Shown here: positions 1-7,000 of the stretch, piece by piece
Numbering within the stretch: position 1 is the stretch's first letter
Layout of the letters: every line of letters starts with the position of its first letter
Assembly: GCA_051881715.1 (NCBI GenBank)
Contig: JBJEQK010000065.1
Location: 1 to 13,925 of the forward strand
Length of the DNA stretch: 13,925 nucleotides
Source: UBA1425 sp051881715
GTDB taxonomy: Bacteria; Bacillota; Clostridia; Oscillospirales; Acutalibacteraceae
Direction: 5' to 3'
Position numbers and translations under genes: made by a program
Notes under the pieces: generated by a model
Database searches by the model: none
Seen by the model: the letters and a program-made list of their open reading frames with translations, nothing else
Told to the model about the DNA's origin: nothing

Positions 1-15
1 GGACTGTTTTGGCGT

Positions 16-40
16 GGGGAACCCTCGCCGGGGGTTCCCC
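16..40. other. GC-rich hairpin downstream of the phage module's last visible gene
   Basis: Positions 16-24 (GGGGAACCC) and 32-40 (GGGTTCCCC) form a perfect 9-base-pair stem around a 7-base loop. It lies about 40 bases beyond the stop of the minus-strand tail-terminator-like gene. Neither strand has a T-run right after the stem, so it is not a classical intrinsic terminator. It could be an mRNA-stability or attenuation structure between phage genes. Bases 1-80 contain nothing else I can support. Confidence 0.4.
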
Positions 41-80
41 GGTGCGAAACACAAATCCCACAATTTTCCGTGATGAACCT

Positions 81-920
81 TTATTTCAGGACAAAATAGT
101 AATACTGCAAGCCCGCCTTGTTCAGAAAGGGGACACAGCTGCCGAAGTCCGGGGAGTTGTTCAGCACGGTGAACCCTTTGCTGTGGATCTGCAGACCCAC
201 GGAGCCGCCGCCGGGGACGGCATAGGCGGCGTAGATGTCGGTTTTCCCGGTGCCGGCGTTGTACTCGGCGCAGGGGTATTCCGCCGCAAAGACGGCGGCA
301 TAGGACGGCATGAAACCAAGATCGACGCTGTTGGTGCTGCGTCCCGTGCCGGTGTAGGAGGAGACGGTGATGGGACTATTCCAGCGCTCCCTGTCCTCGG
401 CGGAGACGTGGAGCGCATCGTTGCGAATATGCGTCCCGCAAAGCAGCTCTTTGTCGAGAAACGACTGAAAGTGCATATCGGAGGATGCGGCGGGACAAAA
501 GTCGGCGGCGATGCGCAGAAATCCTTTGAGTACAAGGGCGTCGGTGTCCCGGTCGGAGGTGATGTTTCCGCAGCCGGACTCCTCGATGTTCAGGTCGGAG
601 GCGAAGGACAGTGCGTCCACCACGTTGGAAAACACTTCATGGCAGGTTCTTCCGCCCAAAGAGAAGGGAACGTGTATGGCGAGGGTGATGTGCAGCTGCG
701 CAGAGCGGCAGTATTCCTGCTTTATGAGGATGCCGTTGCCGTCATCCACATACTTGTCCTCAAGGGTGACGGATTCCAGCCCCACGGCGACAATGACCTT
801 TTTCAGCGGAATCGCCTTTTTGACGGCGGGAAATTCCGTGAGAAAGGTGATGTTGGACAGAGCGTCCTGTGCGCTGAGCCAATGTACGATGTCCGAGGGC
901 AGTGCGCTGACGGTACTCAT
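81..920 (-). CDS. Tail-terminator-like phage protein with fibre-like C-terminal domain
   Basis: This 279-residue protein is the last visible gene of the head module. Its ATG overlaps the stop of the preceding connector gene as ATGA, which indicates translational coupling, and a GAGG lies a few bases upstream. Residues 1 to about 142 fill the slot where siphovirus head modules encode the tail terminator, which caps the tail tube at the head-tail joint. The rest looks different. It has a HVSAEDRERWN stretch like the short spacer common in phage tail fibres, then SYTGTG...LGFMPSYAAVFA and a C-terminal QYYYFVLK, resembling beta-rich fibre modules. The combination suggests a terminator or connector fused to a fibre or decoration domain. 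The N-terminal assignment rests mainly on gene order and the fibre assignment on remembered motifs. It could also be an uncharacterised neck or whisker protein. Confidence 0.6.
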   Translation of the reverse strand: MSTVSALPSDIVHWLSAQDALSNITFLTEFPAVKKAIPLKKVIVAVGLESVTLEDKYVDDGNGILIKQEYCRSAQLHITLAIHVPFSLGGRTCHEVFSNVVDALSFASDLNIEESGCGNITSDRDTDALVLKGFLRIAADFCPAASSDMHFQSFLDKELLCGTHIRNDALHVSAEDRERWNSPITVSSYTGTGRSTNSVDLGFMPSYAAVFAAEYPCAEYNAGTGKTDIYAAYAVPGGGSVGLQIHSKGFTVLNNSPDFGSCVPFLNKAGLQYYYFVLK

Positions 921-1264
921 AGGGCTTCCTCGCTTTCTTCCACGACGGTGCGGATGATCGCCCAGATGTAGTACAGCTTTTCGCCGCAGTAGACCTTTTC
1001 GGCACGGTCGATGCGGTACCTGTCCTCGCCGACGTGCAGGACAACGTCGTCGGAGAGCTTGGTCACGTCGCAGTCCGGGGGGCCGATGTAGAGATAATGC
1101 CCCTGGGCGTTGAAGCCGATCTGGGTGTTGACGCCGTAGAGATACATTTTGTTTTTGTACCGCAGGGGCTGGATGAAGCAGTGAAAATCACGGCTCGTCC
1201 AGCCGTCCTCTTCCTCAAAACGGGCACGCCGTCCGTAGAGATTTAAAAATTTCGTGATATCCAT
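917..1264 (-). CDS. Phage head closure / stopper-like protein
   Basis: This is a 115-residue protein with ATG start and a strong AAGGAGGGG ribosome site. It lies 9 bases after the previous gene's stop and overlaps the next gene by 4 bases. It has no membrane segment and looks beta-rich, for example in the stretches KMYLYGVN and HYLYIGPP, followed by KVYCGEKLYYIWAI. Size and position (after the adaptor-like gene, before the tail-terminator-like gene) match the head closure or stopper proteins of siphoviruses. These seal the portal channel after DNA packaging and form the tail docking surface. I recognise no diagnostic motif, so the role is inferred from gene order. Confidence 0.6.
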   Translation of the reverse strand: MDITKFLNLYGRRARFEEEDGWTSRDFHCFIQPLRYKNKMYLYGVNTQIGFNAQGHYLYIGPPDCDVTKLSDDVVLHVGEDRYRIDRAEKVYCGEKLYYIWAIIRTVVEESEEAL

Positions 1265-1273
1265 AGCCCCTCC

Positions 1274-1633
1274 TTACACGCTGCAAAACAGAAATGCATC
1301 GTCCGTCAGCAGCGGCAGAGCGGCAAGCAGACTTTCGTCCCGCACCTTTTCCGCCTGCTCCAGCGTGCAGGCCGAGGAGCGGCTGACGGTGACGTCGCCG
1401 GCCTTGAAAGAAGTGATCCCATCGGTGCCGGCGAAATTGCGCAGGATCCATTTGTAGTAGGCGAGACCTGCCGCCGCACGGATGAGCCGACTGTCCGCAG
1501 GATCCGCACCCGGCTTCAGGCGGGATGTCAGGGATTCCAGCGCAGAGCGGCACAGCGGCAAAGCTTCTGCCGCCGCATCCTGCTGCAATACGGCAATTTC
1601 GCGCAGAGCGCCCAGTACTGCCCATTCGTTCAT
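1274..1633 (-). CDS. Phage head-tail connector / adaptor-like protein
   Basis: This is a 119-residue protein directly after the major capsid gene, with ATG start and a GGGAGG ribosome site. It is mostly alpha-helical by inspection: the N-terminal helix MNEWAVLGALREIAVLQQD is followed by LIRAAAGLAYYKWILR. The pattern resembles the small helical gp6/gp15-type adaptors that dock on the portal and bind the stopper protein. It sits 14 bases downstream of the capsid stop and 9 bases upstream of the next start, so it is clearly in the same operon. The function is inferred from size, helical character and synteny; the sequence alone does not prove it. Confidence 0.6.
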   Translation of the reverse strand: MNEWAVLGALREIAVLQQDAAAEALPLCRSALESLTSRLKPGADPADSRLIRAAAGLAYYKWILRNFAGTDGITSFKAGDVTVSRSSACTLEQAEKVRDESLLAALPLLTDDAFLFCSV

Positions 1634-1647
1634 CCGTGAGCCTCCCT

Positions 1648-2649
1648 TCAGGCGCGCAGAACGCGGGAAGCGTCCTTGAAGATTTTGGCAAAGCCGGCTG
1701 TGGAGGTAATGGCGGCGCGTTCCAGCTGACGGTCGATGAGTTTGTCGAACTCGGTGGTCACGTCACCGGCTTTGACCATTTCCAGGGCGCAGGTGCTGTC
1801 GAGACCGATGATCTCATCGTCTGCCACGGCGCCCGAACGCAGAAGCTCCGCACCGATGGGGGAGATCATTTTGCCGGTGCTCTGGAAACTGAATCCGGCG
1901 GAGGCGTCCTTAAATTCGGGAAGCTGCAAAAGCTTTGCCAGCATGGCGGGACTTGCGATCATGGTGCGCAGGGAGTAGGGGGAGAAGCGGTTCCAAAAGT
2001 CCACGATGTCCGCATAGCAGACTGCACTGCCGGAGATGTCGGAAACTGCGGCGGCATTGTTGTTGCCGTCCCCGTTTTTCAGCACGTTCACGGCGTCGGC
2101 AAACTGGGTGCGGGCGATGTAGGCGCCGATCTGCTTGAGGGTGATGGTGAACAGATCCAGCTTCTGAAAGCGGATCGCTTCGTAGGATGCGGTGAGCATA
2201 CGACCGCGCTTGTGCAGTCGTACAAGATTTTCTTGGGTGCGCACCACGGTTTCGGGGATGAAGGCGCCCTCGGCGACGACAGAGAGCTCCTTGTCCGCAT
2301 CGGTGGGGACGGATTCGATGGAGCGGTAATCCAGACCGTCGATCTGCGTGGTTGCCGCCACGATGGAGGGAAGCAGATCCGCCTCCTCCATACCCTGACG
2401 GACAGCGCGGGCGACATATTCGGGGAACAGTGCGGCGGAGTCGGTGGTGGCGAAAAACTTTTCGACGGCGCTGCTGCCGGGACCGCTGACACGGATATCG
2501 AAGCGCTTGAGCTGACGCTGGTAGGCATCCAGTCCCTCAAGGGGCGTGCCCTTGTAGGCTTCGGAGGGATCCAGCGTTTCCAGTGCGCCGGTGAAGGATC
2601 TGCCGGTGGTATAGAGTCCTTTTTCCAGTCGGAGTGTATCAAATGCCAT
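1648..2649 (-). CDS. Major capsid protein (HK97-fold type)
   Basis: This 333-residue protein should form the icosahedral shell. I chose the ATG at 2649 because TAAAGGAGGAAG lies just upstream; the open frame extends further but runs through the preceding gene. The N-terminal about 60 residues (LRLEKGLYTTGRSFTGALE) resemble the leader region of HK97-fold capsids. They are followed by a segment typical of the E-loop and P-domain (FPEYVARAVRQGMEEADLLPS, then IDGLDYRSIESVPT). There is also a helical spine region (RFQKLDLFTITLKQIGAYIA). The C-terminal half includes MIASPAMLAKLLQLPEFKD and IGLDSTCALEMV, as expected for the A-domain. Position after protease and decoration genes fits. Whether the N-terminus is removed by the neighbouring protease cannot be told. 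The length is near the short end for HK97-fold capsids. Confidence 0.85.
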   Translation of the reverse strand: MAFDTLRLEKGLYTTGRSFTGALETLDPSEAYKGTPLEGLDAYQRQLKRFDIRVSGPGSSAVEKFFATTDSAALFPEYVARAVRQGMEEADLLPSIVAATTQIDGLDYRSIESVPTDADKELSVVAEGAFIPETVVRTQENLVRLHKRGRMLTASYEAIRFQKLDLFTITLKQIGAYIARTQFADAVNVLKNGDGNNNAAAVSDISGSAVCYADIVDFWNRFSPYSLRTMIASPAMLAKLLQLPEFKDASAGFSFQSTGKMISPIGAELLRSGAVADDEIIGLDSTCALEMVKAGDVTTEFDKLIDRQLERAAITSTAGFAKIFKDASRVLRA

Positions 2650-2663
2650 AGTTTCTTCCTCCT

Positions 2664-3005
2664 TTACAGAATACAGGTAACGGTGTTTGCGGTGGTGTCT
2701 ACGGACAGGATCAGCACAGCCGTGCCGTTCTCGGCGCTCTTCACACCGCCGTTTCCATCGCAAACGAGGGAAGCGCTGCCGACCGAGGGCGCAGTGCCGC
2801 TGTAGGACAGGGTGACGGCGCCCTTGAGCTGTACGGCACAAACACCGTCACAGCACGAGAGCAGTACGCCGCAGAAACTGTCGCCGTCTGCCGTGTCTGC
2901 GACCGTGAAGTTGTCCGTCAGCTTGACGGGGTGACCGGCAGGAATGGGGGAAGAAGTCTGCAGGGTCAGGGTGTGGTCAAAGAAACCGTTTGCAGAAATG
3001 TTCAT
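2664..3005 (-). CDS. Small phage head decoration-like protein
   Basis: This is a 113-residue protein between the protease and capsid genes. The ATG at 3005 follows AAGGAGGTTG with good spacing, and that ribosome site overlaps the TAA of the protease gene; in-frame codons further upstream lie inside the protease gene. The sequence is rich in Gly, Ser, Thr, Val and Asp with short alternating stretches (VKLTDNFTVADTADGDSFCG, CAVQLKGAVTLSYSGTAP), consistent with a small beta-barrel. Its size, position and composition match capsid decoration or stabilising proteins (lambda gpD or DUF2190 type), which bind the outside of expanded heads. I cannot assign a specific family. Confidence 0.6.
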   Translation of the reverse strand: MNISANGFFDHTLTLQTSSPIPAGHPVKLTDNFTVADTADGDSFCGVLLSCCDGVCAVQLKGAVTLSYSGTAPSVGSASLVCDGNGGVKSAENGTAVLILSVDTTANTVTCIL

Positions 3006-3019
3006 AAAAACAACCTCCT

Positions 3020-3943
3020 TTAAATTTTGAAAGCGTTGATGGTGTCCAAATTGGGACCGCCGGAACCGAGCTGAAGATGAACGGGCGTCTGCTGACGTGC
3101 CTGTGCTGCGAAGCACTTGGAGAAGGCCTGCAATTCTTCTGCGGTCAGTTTTTCACAGGCGGACTGCAAAACCTTTCCGTCCATCTGCGGCAAAGCGGAC
3201 AGACCGAGACGAATCGTTTCCGAGAGCAGGGAAGCGCGGTAGGCTTTGCCGAGCTTTGCTTCCTCCTCCAGTGCGGCGATCTGCTTGCGCAGTGCGGTAA
3301 CCTGCGAAGCGGATGCCCCGTCGCCGTCCGTGCGAAACGTCTTGGTGACGCCTGCACTGCGCTGGGCGGGGACGGCGACAAAGGACCACTCGTAGGCGTC
3401 TGTCGGCACATCCAAAATGTGGTGGCACCGTTTGCCGTCATAGACTTCGCCCTTGCGGTGGGCGCAGGGGGCGTGACGGACGTCTGCGCCGCAGACCGAG
3501 CAGGTAACATCCGCCACGGCACAGCCGACGCTGACTTCCTTTTTGATGCCGCTGTCGATCTCCTCGATCAGGGGCTGATTCTTTTCCGTGCGGGGCATAT
3601 AGGCGACGGCACGGATGAAGGCGTAGGGCTCTCCCACGCTCGTGGTGCGCTCGGGGTCGGTGACGCATTCCGCCTTGAAAATGCGTGCCGTCTGGTCACG
3701 GCTTTCCATGCTGTGGTCGAAAAGCCCCGTCTTGCCGATGAAGAGCGTCGCCAAGTCGGCAAGGGCGTCCACGGTAAAGCGCTCCATATCCCGGTCGATC
3801 TCGTTGTCGCAGAGAATGAGGGGAAAGGTGTAGACTTCTTCTGCCGTCAGCGCCTTGCGGGTGAAGCGGTGGATGCTCTCCAAGTCCTGTTCACTGACTG
3901 TCTGCGGGGAGAGCGTTTCGGTGGGTGCGTAACTCTTTTTCAG
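3020..3943 (-). CDS. Phage prohead protease with zinc-ribbon-like insert and scaffold-like tail (CTG start)
   Basis: This 307-residue protein probably processes or scaffolds the capsid. The first standard in-frame start is a TTG at 3883, without a good ribosome site and just ahead of ESIHRFTRKALTAEEVYTF. The frame stays open upstream to a CTG at 3943. That codon lies 7 bases after AAGGAGG and overlaps the portal stop as CTGA, giving a natural N-terminus KKSYAPTETL. With this start, H77 (GLFDHS) and S138 (KEVSVGC) are candidate catalytic residues of a prohead-type serine protease. C148, C151, C160, H162 and C173 form a zinc-ribbon-like cluster (CSVCGADVRHAPCAH). Residues about 213-235 form a coiled coil (VTALRKQIAALEEEAKLG), followed by a helical scaffold-like C-terminus. 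Gene position between portal and capsid supports the call. Confidence 0.7.
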   Translation of the reverse strand: MKKSYAPTETLSPQTVSEQDLESIHRFTRKALTAEEVYTFPLILCDNEIDRDMERFTVDALADLATLFIGKTGLFDHSMESRDQTARIFKAECVTDPERTTSVGEPYAFIRAVAYMPRTEKNQPLIEEIDSGIKKEVSVGCAVADVTCSVCGADVRHAPCAHRKGEVYDGKRCHHILDVPTDAYEWSFVAVPAQRSAGVTKTFRTDGDGASASQVTALRKQIAALEEEAKLGKAYRASLLSETIRLGLSALPQMDGKVLQSACEKLTAEELQAFSKCFAAQARQQTPVHLQLGSGGPNLDTINAFKI

Positions 3944-5094
3944 AGGGATTCCTCCTTTTCGGGTTCGATGTTTTTGAGGATCTGCCGTGCCTGTGCATCG
4001 TACAGCTTCGCCCGGGCAAGCTCCACCTCGTCCTGCAATGTGATGTCGTTCCAGAAGATCTGCGGCTCGTCCGTGAACCCGGACAGGCGCAGGAACGTGC
4101 GGCAGATCTTGTACAGCACCGGCGTCAGCAGGGTGCGGTAGGACTCCAGTTCACTGGTGAGGATATCCGCCTGCTGGGTGGACATCCGCTCCGTGGAGGA
4201 CCAGGACAGCCCCAGCATAAACGGCGGCAGTCCCGTTTTGGCGAGGATCTGCTCAAGCATTTGCCGCACAGGTACTTCGCTGTCGGGAATCGGTGCGTCG
4301 GCGCCGATGGTCTGGATGCACACGTCGCCCACGGTGACAAAGTCGCGCACAGGACCGCCGGGCTGCATGGCGGTGCTCCATTCCCGGGCGACCTGCATGG
4401 CACGCTCCTTGGCATAGGCACGATCCACAGCGTCGTTCTGCGGCTTGTAGGTCACCGCAAAACGGATGTTGCCCACACGCTCCCAGTTCTGTGCGGTGGC
4501 GGAGAAGATCTTCAGCAAAACGGAGGAGACAAACGGCAGTCCCTGCAACAGGGAGGTGCCGTGCAGTGCGCCGGGTTCGGGATGCAGGGCAGACAGCAGA
4601 ATGCGGTCGGGGTAGGGGACAGGCGTTTTGACGGGATCGCCTGCCAGCACCTCGGTGGAGAAGCCGTCCGCACCGCGCCGCAGTTCAATGTTGGCAAGGG
4701 GCGCATTGTACAGACCGGTGAGCACGCCGTCCTGCACCACCATCTCACCCACCGCCGTGCCGTAGGTCAGCAGCTGGTCGAGATACGTGCACAAAAACGG
4801 GAGTACGCCGCTGCCGCATCCCGCCAAGGGGACGCGCAGCAAAAAGTCCTGCAGTGCCTTGTCAGCGGCGGGACTTTCGCAGTGCACCGCAAAGCTCACG
4901 GTCAGCCGCACCAGCTTGCCGATGGCGGCGTCGATCAGCGGCACCGCTTCCCGCAGGGCGCCGTACAGCGCCAAGTTCGGTGCGGCGGACGGGACATAGC
5001 GATCCAACAGCGGGAAGGGGGAGAATGAGGCGGTGCGGGGTGCGGTTTGCACGGGAACGGCAGCAGGCGATGATTTTTTCTTTTTAAAGGGCAT
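3940..5094 (-). CDS. Phage portal protein
   Basis: This 384-residue protein should form the dodecameric portal ring through which the terminase pumps DNA. The ATG at 5094 follows AGGAGG and starts 10 bases from the large terminase stop. After a basic N-terminus (MPFKKKKSS), residues 30-130 contain a helical region (ALREAVPLIDAAIGKLVRLTV) and PFLCTYLDQLLTYGTAVGE. Next come a beta-rich clip-like part and then ALHGTSLLQGLPFVSSVLLKI, matching the usual stem and crown organisation. The segment GLPPFMLGLSWSSTERMSTQQ is characteristic of portal C-terminal regions in Firmicutes phages. Length is slightly short but within range. The stop overlaps the protease start as CTGA. Position directly after terL is the standard order. 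Confidence 0.85.
   Translation of the reverse strand: MPFKKKKSSPAAVPVQTAPRTASFSPFPLLDRYVPSAAPNLALYGALREAVPLIDAAIGKLVRLTVSFAVHCESPAADKALQDFLLRVPLAGCGSGVLPFLCTYLDQLLTYGTAVGEMVVQDGVLTGLYNAPLANIELRRGADGFSTEVLAGDPVKTPVPYPDRILLSALHPEPGALHGTSLLQGLPFVSSVLLKIFSATAQNWERVGNIRFAVTYKPQNDAVDRAYAKERAMQVAREWSTAMQPGGPVRDFVTVGDVCIQTIGADAPIPDSEVPVRQMLEQILAKTGLPPFMLGLSWSSTERMSTQQADILTSELESYRTLLTPVLYKICRTFLRLSGFTDEPQIFWNDITLQDEVELARAKLYDAQARQILKNIEPEKEESL
3951..3957 (-). promoter_or_regulatory. Ribosome binding site defining the CTG start of the protease gene
   Basis: The minus strand reads AAGGAGG at 3957-3951, followed by 7 bases and then CTG at 3943. No ATG, GTG or TTG in the protease frame lies within reach of this site. 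It sits inside the 3' end of the portal gene, so it can only serve the protease frame. Confidence 0.65.
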
Positions 5095-5103
5095 GATGAC
5101 CTC

Positions 5104-6363
5104 CTATCGTTCAACGGCTACGGAAAAGAAACCGCCGTCGTGCGTTTCCATGGCGGTGGTTACGAAGTAGCGCAGATCGTCCATGGCGTGATCGTTTTCT
5201 TTTTTCGGCACGTCACGGGTGCAGTTTTCGTCCCAGCGGTACAAAGAGAACTCGCGAATGGTATCTTTGCAGGCGGGACAAATTTTGATCTTTCCCGCTT
5301 TGAGCGCCGAGGACACTTTACGGATACCGTCTGCCACGTCATTTTTGGCGGGCAGAACACGGAATTTTCCGTGTCTGCGAATGCATTCCATGAAGCTGGC
5401 GGCGGACGGATCCACGACCACGGCTTCGATGGGCAGGTCGGCGGCCAGTGCGGCAAGTCCCCGGTAGTGCTCCTCGTCGGTGCGTTGTTCGCCCTCTCTG
5501 CGGGAGTCGAAGTAGTACTCCCGCATACGGTACCACACACCGTCCGCGGACAGTCCCCACAGCCCGAAGGAGGACGGATTGACCGTGCCGTAGTCGCAGG
5601 AAATGAAACATCGGCAGGGCGTTCCCTGCCAGGGGACAACGTGTGTTTCCTCCCGGAACATGGGATAAACCAGCCCGGAAGCGGCCACCCATTTCCCCTC
5701 GACAAACCGCTCGTAGAAGGCGCCGGAATACAGCATTTGGTAGCGTTTCCGAACCGCCTCGGACAGGGACGGATTGTCCTGCATGGTGAAATGCAGATAC
5801 AGACAGTTCTTTTGTTCGGCTTTTTGGATCCATTCCGTGTAGAACCAGTGGTAGGGATGGTCGGGGTTGCAGTTGAACCAGAGCCGTGCGTTTTGCAGGG
5901 AACAGCGGGCGATGGCCTGCTCCACAAAGGAACGGGGCATCAGCGCCACCTCGTCCAAAAGCACGCCGCCGAGGGTCATGCCCTGAATCAGGGCGGCGGA
6001 ACCCTCGTCCTTGCCGCCGAACAGATAGAAACGGTTGACCGTATCTCCCCGGCGCACCAGTACCACATTGCGGGACACCTTTTCCGTGCAGTCAAAACCA
6101 AGCTCCCGCAGAAGCGGCAGTATGGGGATGAGAATGTTGCGCCGCAGGGAGGTGACGGTTTTGCCGCACAGGGCGAAGGAGGTGTCGCGAAAGGTACTGA
6201 ACGCCCAAAAGACAAAGGACAGCGTCATGCAGACCGTCTTGCCGGAACGCACGGCACCGTCGCAGATGACGGCGTTTCGGGTGTGGTGGGGACTGTTGCC
6301 ACACCACCATGTCAGTACGGTGCGCTGTTTCTCGGAGAACTGTCTGAAATCAGAAAGCGCAAT
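5104..6363 (-). CDS. terL: Phage terminase large subunit, PBSX-type (ATT start proposed)
   Basis: This protein cuts and pumps DNA into the prohead. From the proposed ATT at 6363 it has 419 residues. The ATPase domain has Walker A GAVRSGKT at 36-43, Walker B GVLLDEVAL at 133-141 (D137, E138), and a coupling-type motif NCNPDHP near 164-170. The RNase H-like nuclease domain has D257 (SCDYGT), D318 (VVDPS) and D395/D396 (HAMDDLRY). All expected motifs are intact, so it is potentially functional. An in-frame GTG at 6405 would add 14 residues, mostly Arg and Ser, that look unlike the family and would overlap terS by 56 bases. The ATT has AAAGGAGG 9 bases upstream and places the conserved ALSDFRQFSEKQ at the N-terminus. 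No closer ATG, GTG or TTG is in frame. Confidence 0.9.
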   Translation of the reverse strand: MALSDFRQFSEKQRTVLTWWCGNSPHHTRNAVICDGAVRSGKTVCMTLSFVFWAFSTFRDTSFALCGKTVTSLRRNILIPILPLLRELGFDCTEKVSRNVVLVRRGDTVNRFYLFGGKDEGSAALIQGMTLGGVLLDEVALMPRSFVEQAIARCSLQNARLWFNCNPDHPYHWFYTEWIQKAEQKNCLYLHFTMQDNPSLSEAVRKRYQMLYSGAFYERFVEGKWVAASGLVYPMFREETHVVPWQGTPCRCFISCDYGTVNPSSFGLWGLSADGVWYRMREYYFDSRREGEQRTDEEHYRGLAALAADLPIEAVVVDPSAASFMECIRRHGKFRVLPAKNDVADGIRKVSSALKAGKIKICPACKDTIREFSLYRWDENCTRDVPKKENDHAMDDLRYFVTTAMETHDGGFFSVAVER

Positions 6364-6844
6364 GGTGCATCTCCTCCTTTTCCTCCTCGACCGGCTGGGG
6401 CACACTTTGCATCAGCGCCTGCAAGAACGGCATCGCGGACTCGGACTGCGTGCCGCAGACGGCCTGCAAATGCTCCAGTGCCTTGAGCCGGTCGAAGAAT
6501 TTGATTTCCAGTGCGCCGTCCTTGGGCTTTTTGATCTCTGCAATGTTGAAAAGATCCAGTGCGTCAAAGTCCGTTTCCGACGGCTCACTGCTGAAGAGCA
6601 GACGCAGTGCATCCGCACCGGAGCCGAACGCCAGTTTACGGTAGCCGAGCAGAACTTCGTCGACCGTAGACAGGGGCGTGGGGGTGTTTTCCGCAATGGC
6701 TGTGCGAATCTCCTCCCGGCGGAGAAGTCGGACGGCGCTGTGCAGCGGCGAAGCGTAGCCCGCCTTGGCGGCGGCGATTCTGCCGTTTCTGTCCTGGGCA
6801 TAGTGCAGGCAAAACAGCATTTCTTTTCGGGTCAGTTTTTTCAT
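6350..6844 (-). CDS. terS: Phage terminase small subunit
   Basis: This 164-residue protein probably recognises phage DNA and recruits the large terminase. The ATG at 6844 has AAAAAAGGAGGG just upstream; the frame extends to 6937 but that part lies over a terminator and is not coding. The N-terminus (KLTRKEMLFCLHYAQDRNG, then RIAAAKAGYASP and VRLLRREEIRTAI) is the helix-turn-helix typical of the Terminase_2 / PBSX XtmA family. The remaining part is helical (FFDRLKALEHLQAVCG) with an acidic C-terminus (VEEEKEEMHHCAF). It overlaps the preferred terL start by 14 bases. It is the first gene of the module, and no phage regulatory or integration gene precedes it. The product call is secure from motif and synteny. 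Confidence 0.85.
   Translation of the reverse strand: MKKLTRKEMLFCLHYAQDRNGRIAAAKAGYASPLHSAVRLLRREEIRTAIAENTPTPLSTVDEVLLGYRKLAFGSGADALRLLFSSEPSETDFDALDLFNIAEIKKPKDGALEIKFFDRLKALEHLQAVCGTQSESAMPFLQALMQSVPQPVEEEKEEMHHCAF
6373..6380 (-). promoter_or_regulatory. Ribosome binding site favouring the ATT start of terL
   Basis: The minus strand reads AAAGGAGG at 6380-6373, inside the last codons of terS. The nearest ATG (6370) is internal to terS and is followed after six codons by the terS stop. The next reasonable codon in the terL frame is ATT at 6363, 9 bases past the site. The site could also be chance, because terS encodes a Glu/Lys-rich tail here. Confidence 0.55.
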
Positions 6845-6885
6845 GGTGTTCCCTCCTTTTTTGCGATTGCCCTTCACTTTCGGAC

Positions 6886-6927
6886 AAAAAAATCCCCCTT
6901 GCTGTCCAGAAACGGACAACAAAGGGG
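6886..6927 (-). terminator. Intrinsic terminator of the acyl-CoA synthetase gene
   Basis: On the minus strand, CCCCTTTGTTGTCC (6927-6914) pairs with GGACAGCAAGGGG (6907-6895) across a 6-base loop, with one small irregularity. A seven-T run follows at 6892-6886. It lies about 75 bases after the acyl-CoA synthetase stop and about 41 bases before the terS start, so it insulates the phage module from upstream transcription. On the plus strand the stem is followed by A's, so it works in one direction only. Confidence 0.85.
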
Positions 6928-7000
6928 AAAAATGCAATTTTATTTACAGATTGTTTACCAAGTGCGGCAAGCGGCACGCCGGAAAGAGAGAACAGGCGTT

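Noticed and set aside
1525..2805. Plus-strand frame of 426 codons opposite the capsid gene, and similar plus-strand frames at 9-971, 3077-4141, 3925-5028 and 5140-6486
   Set aside because: All are antisense shadows of the phage genes, low-complexity (Gly/His/Gln/Arg-rich), and lack ribosome sites or gene-like spacing.
6928..6978. Promoter for the phage module between the acyl-CoA synthetase stop and its terminator
   Set aside because: TAAAAT resembles a -10 box, but no -35 sits at a workable distance, and the terminator would stop such transcripts.
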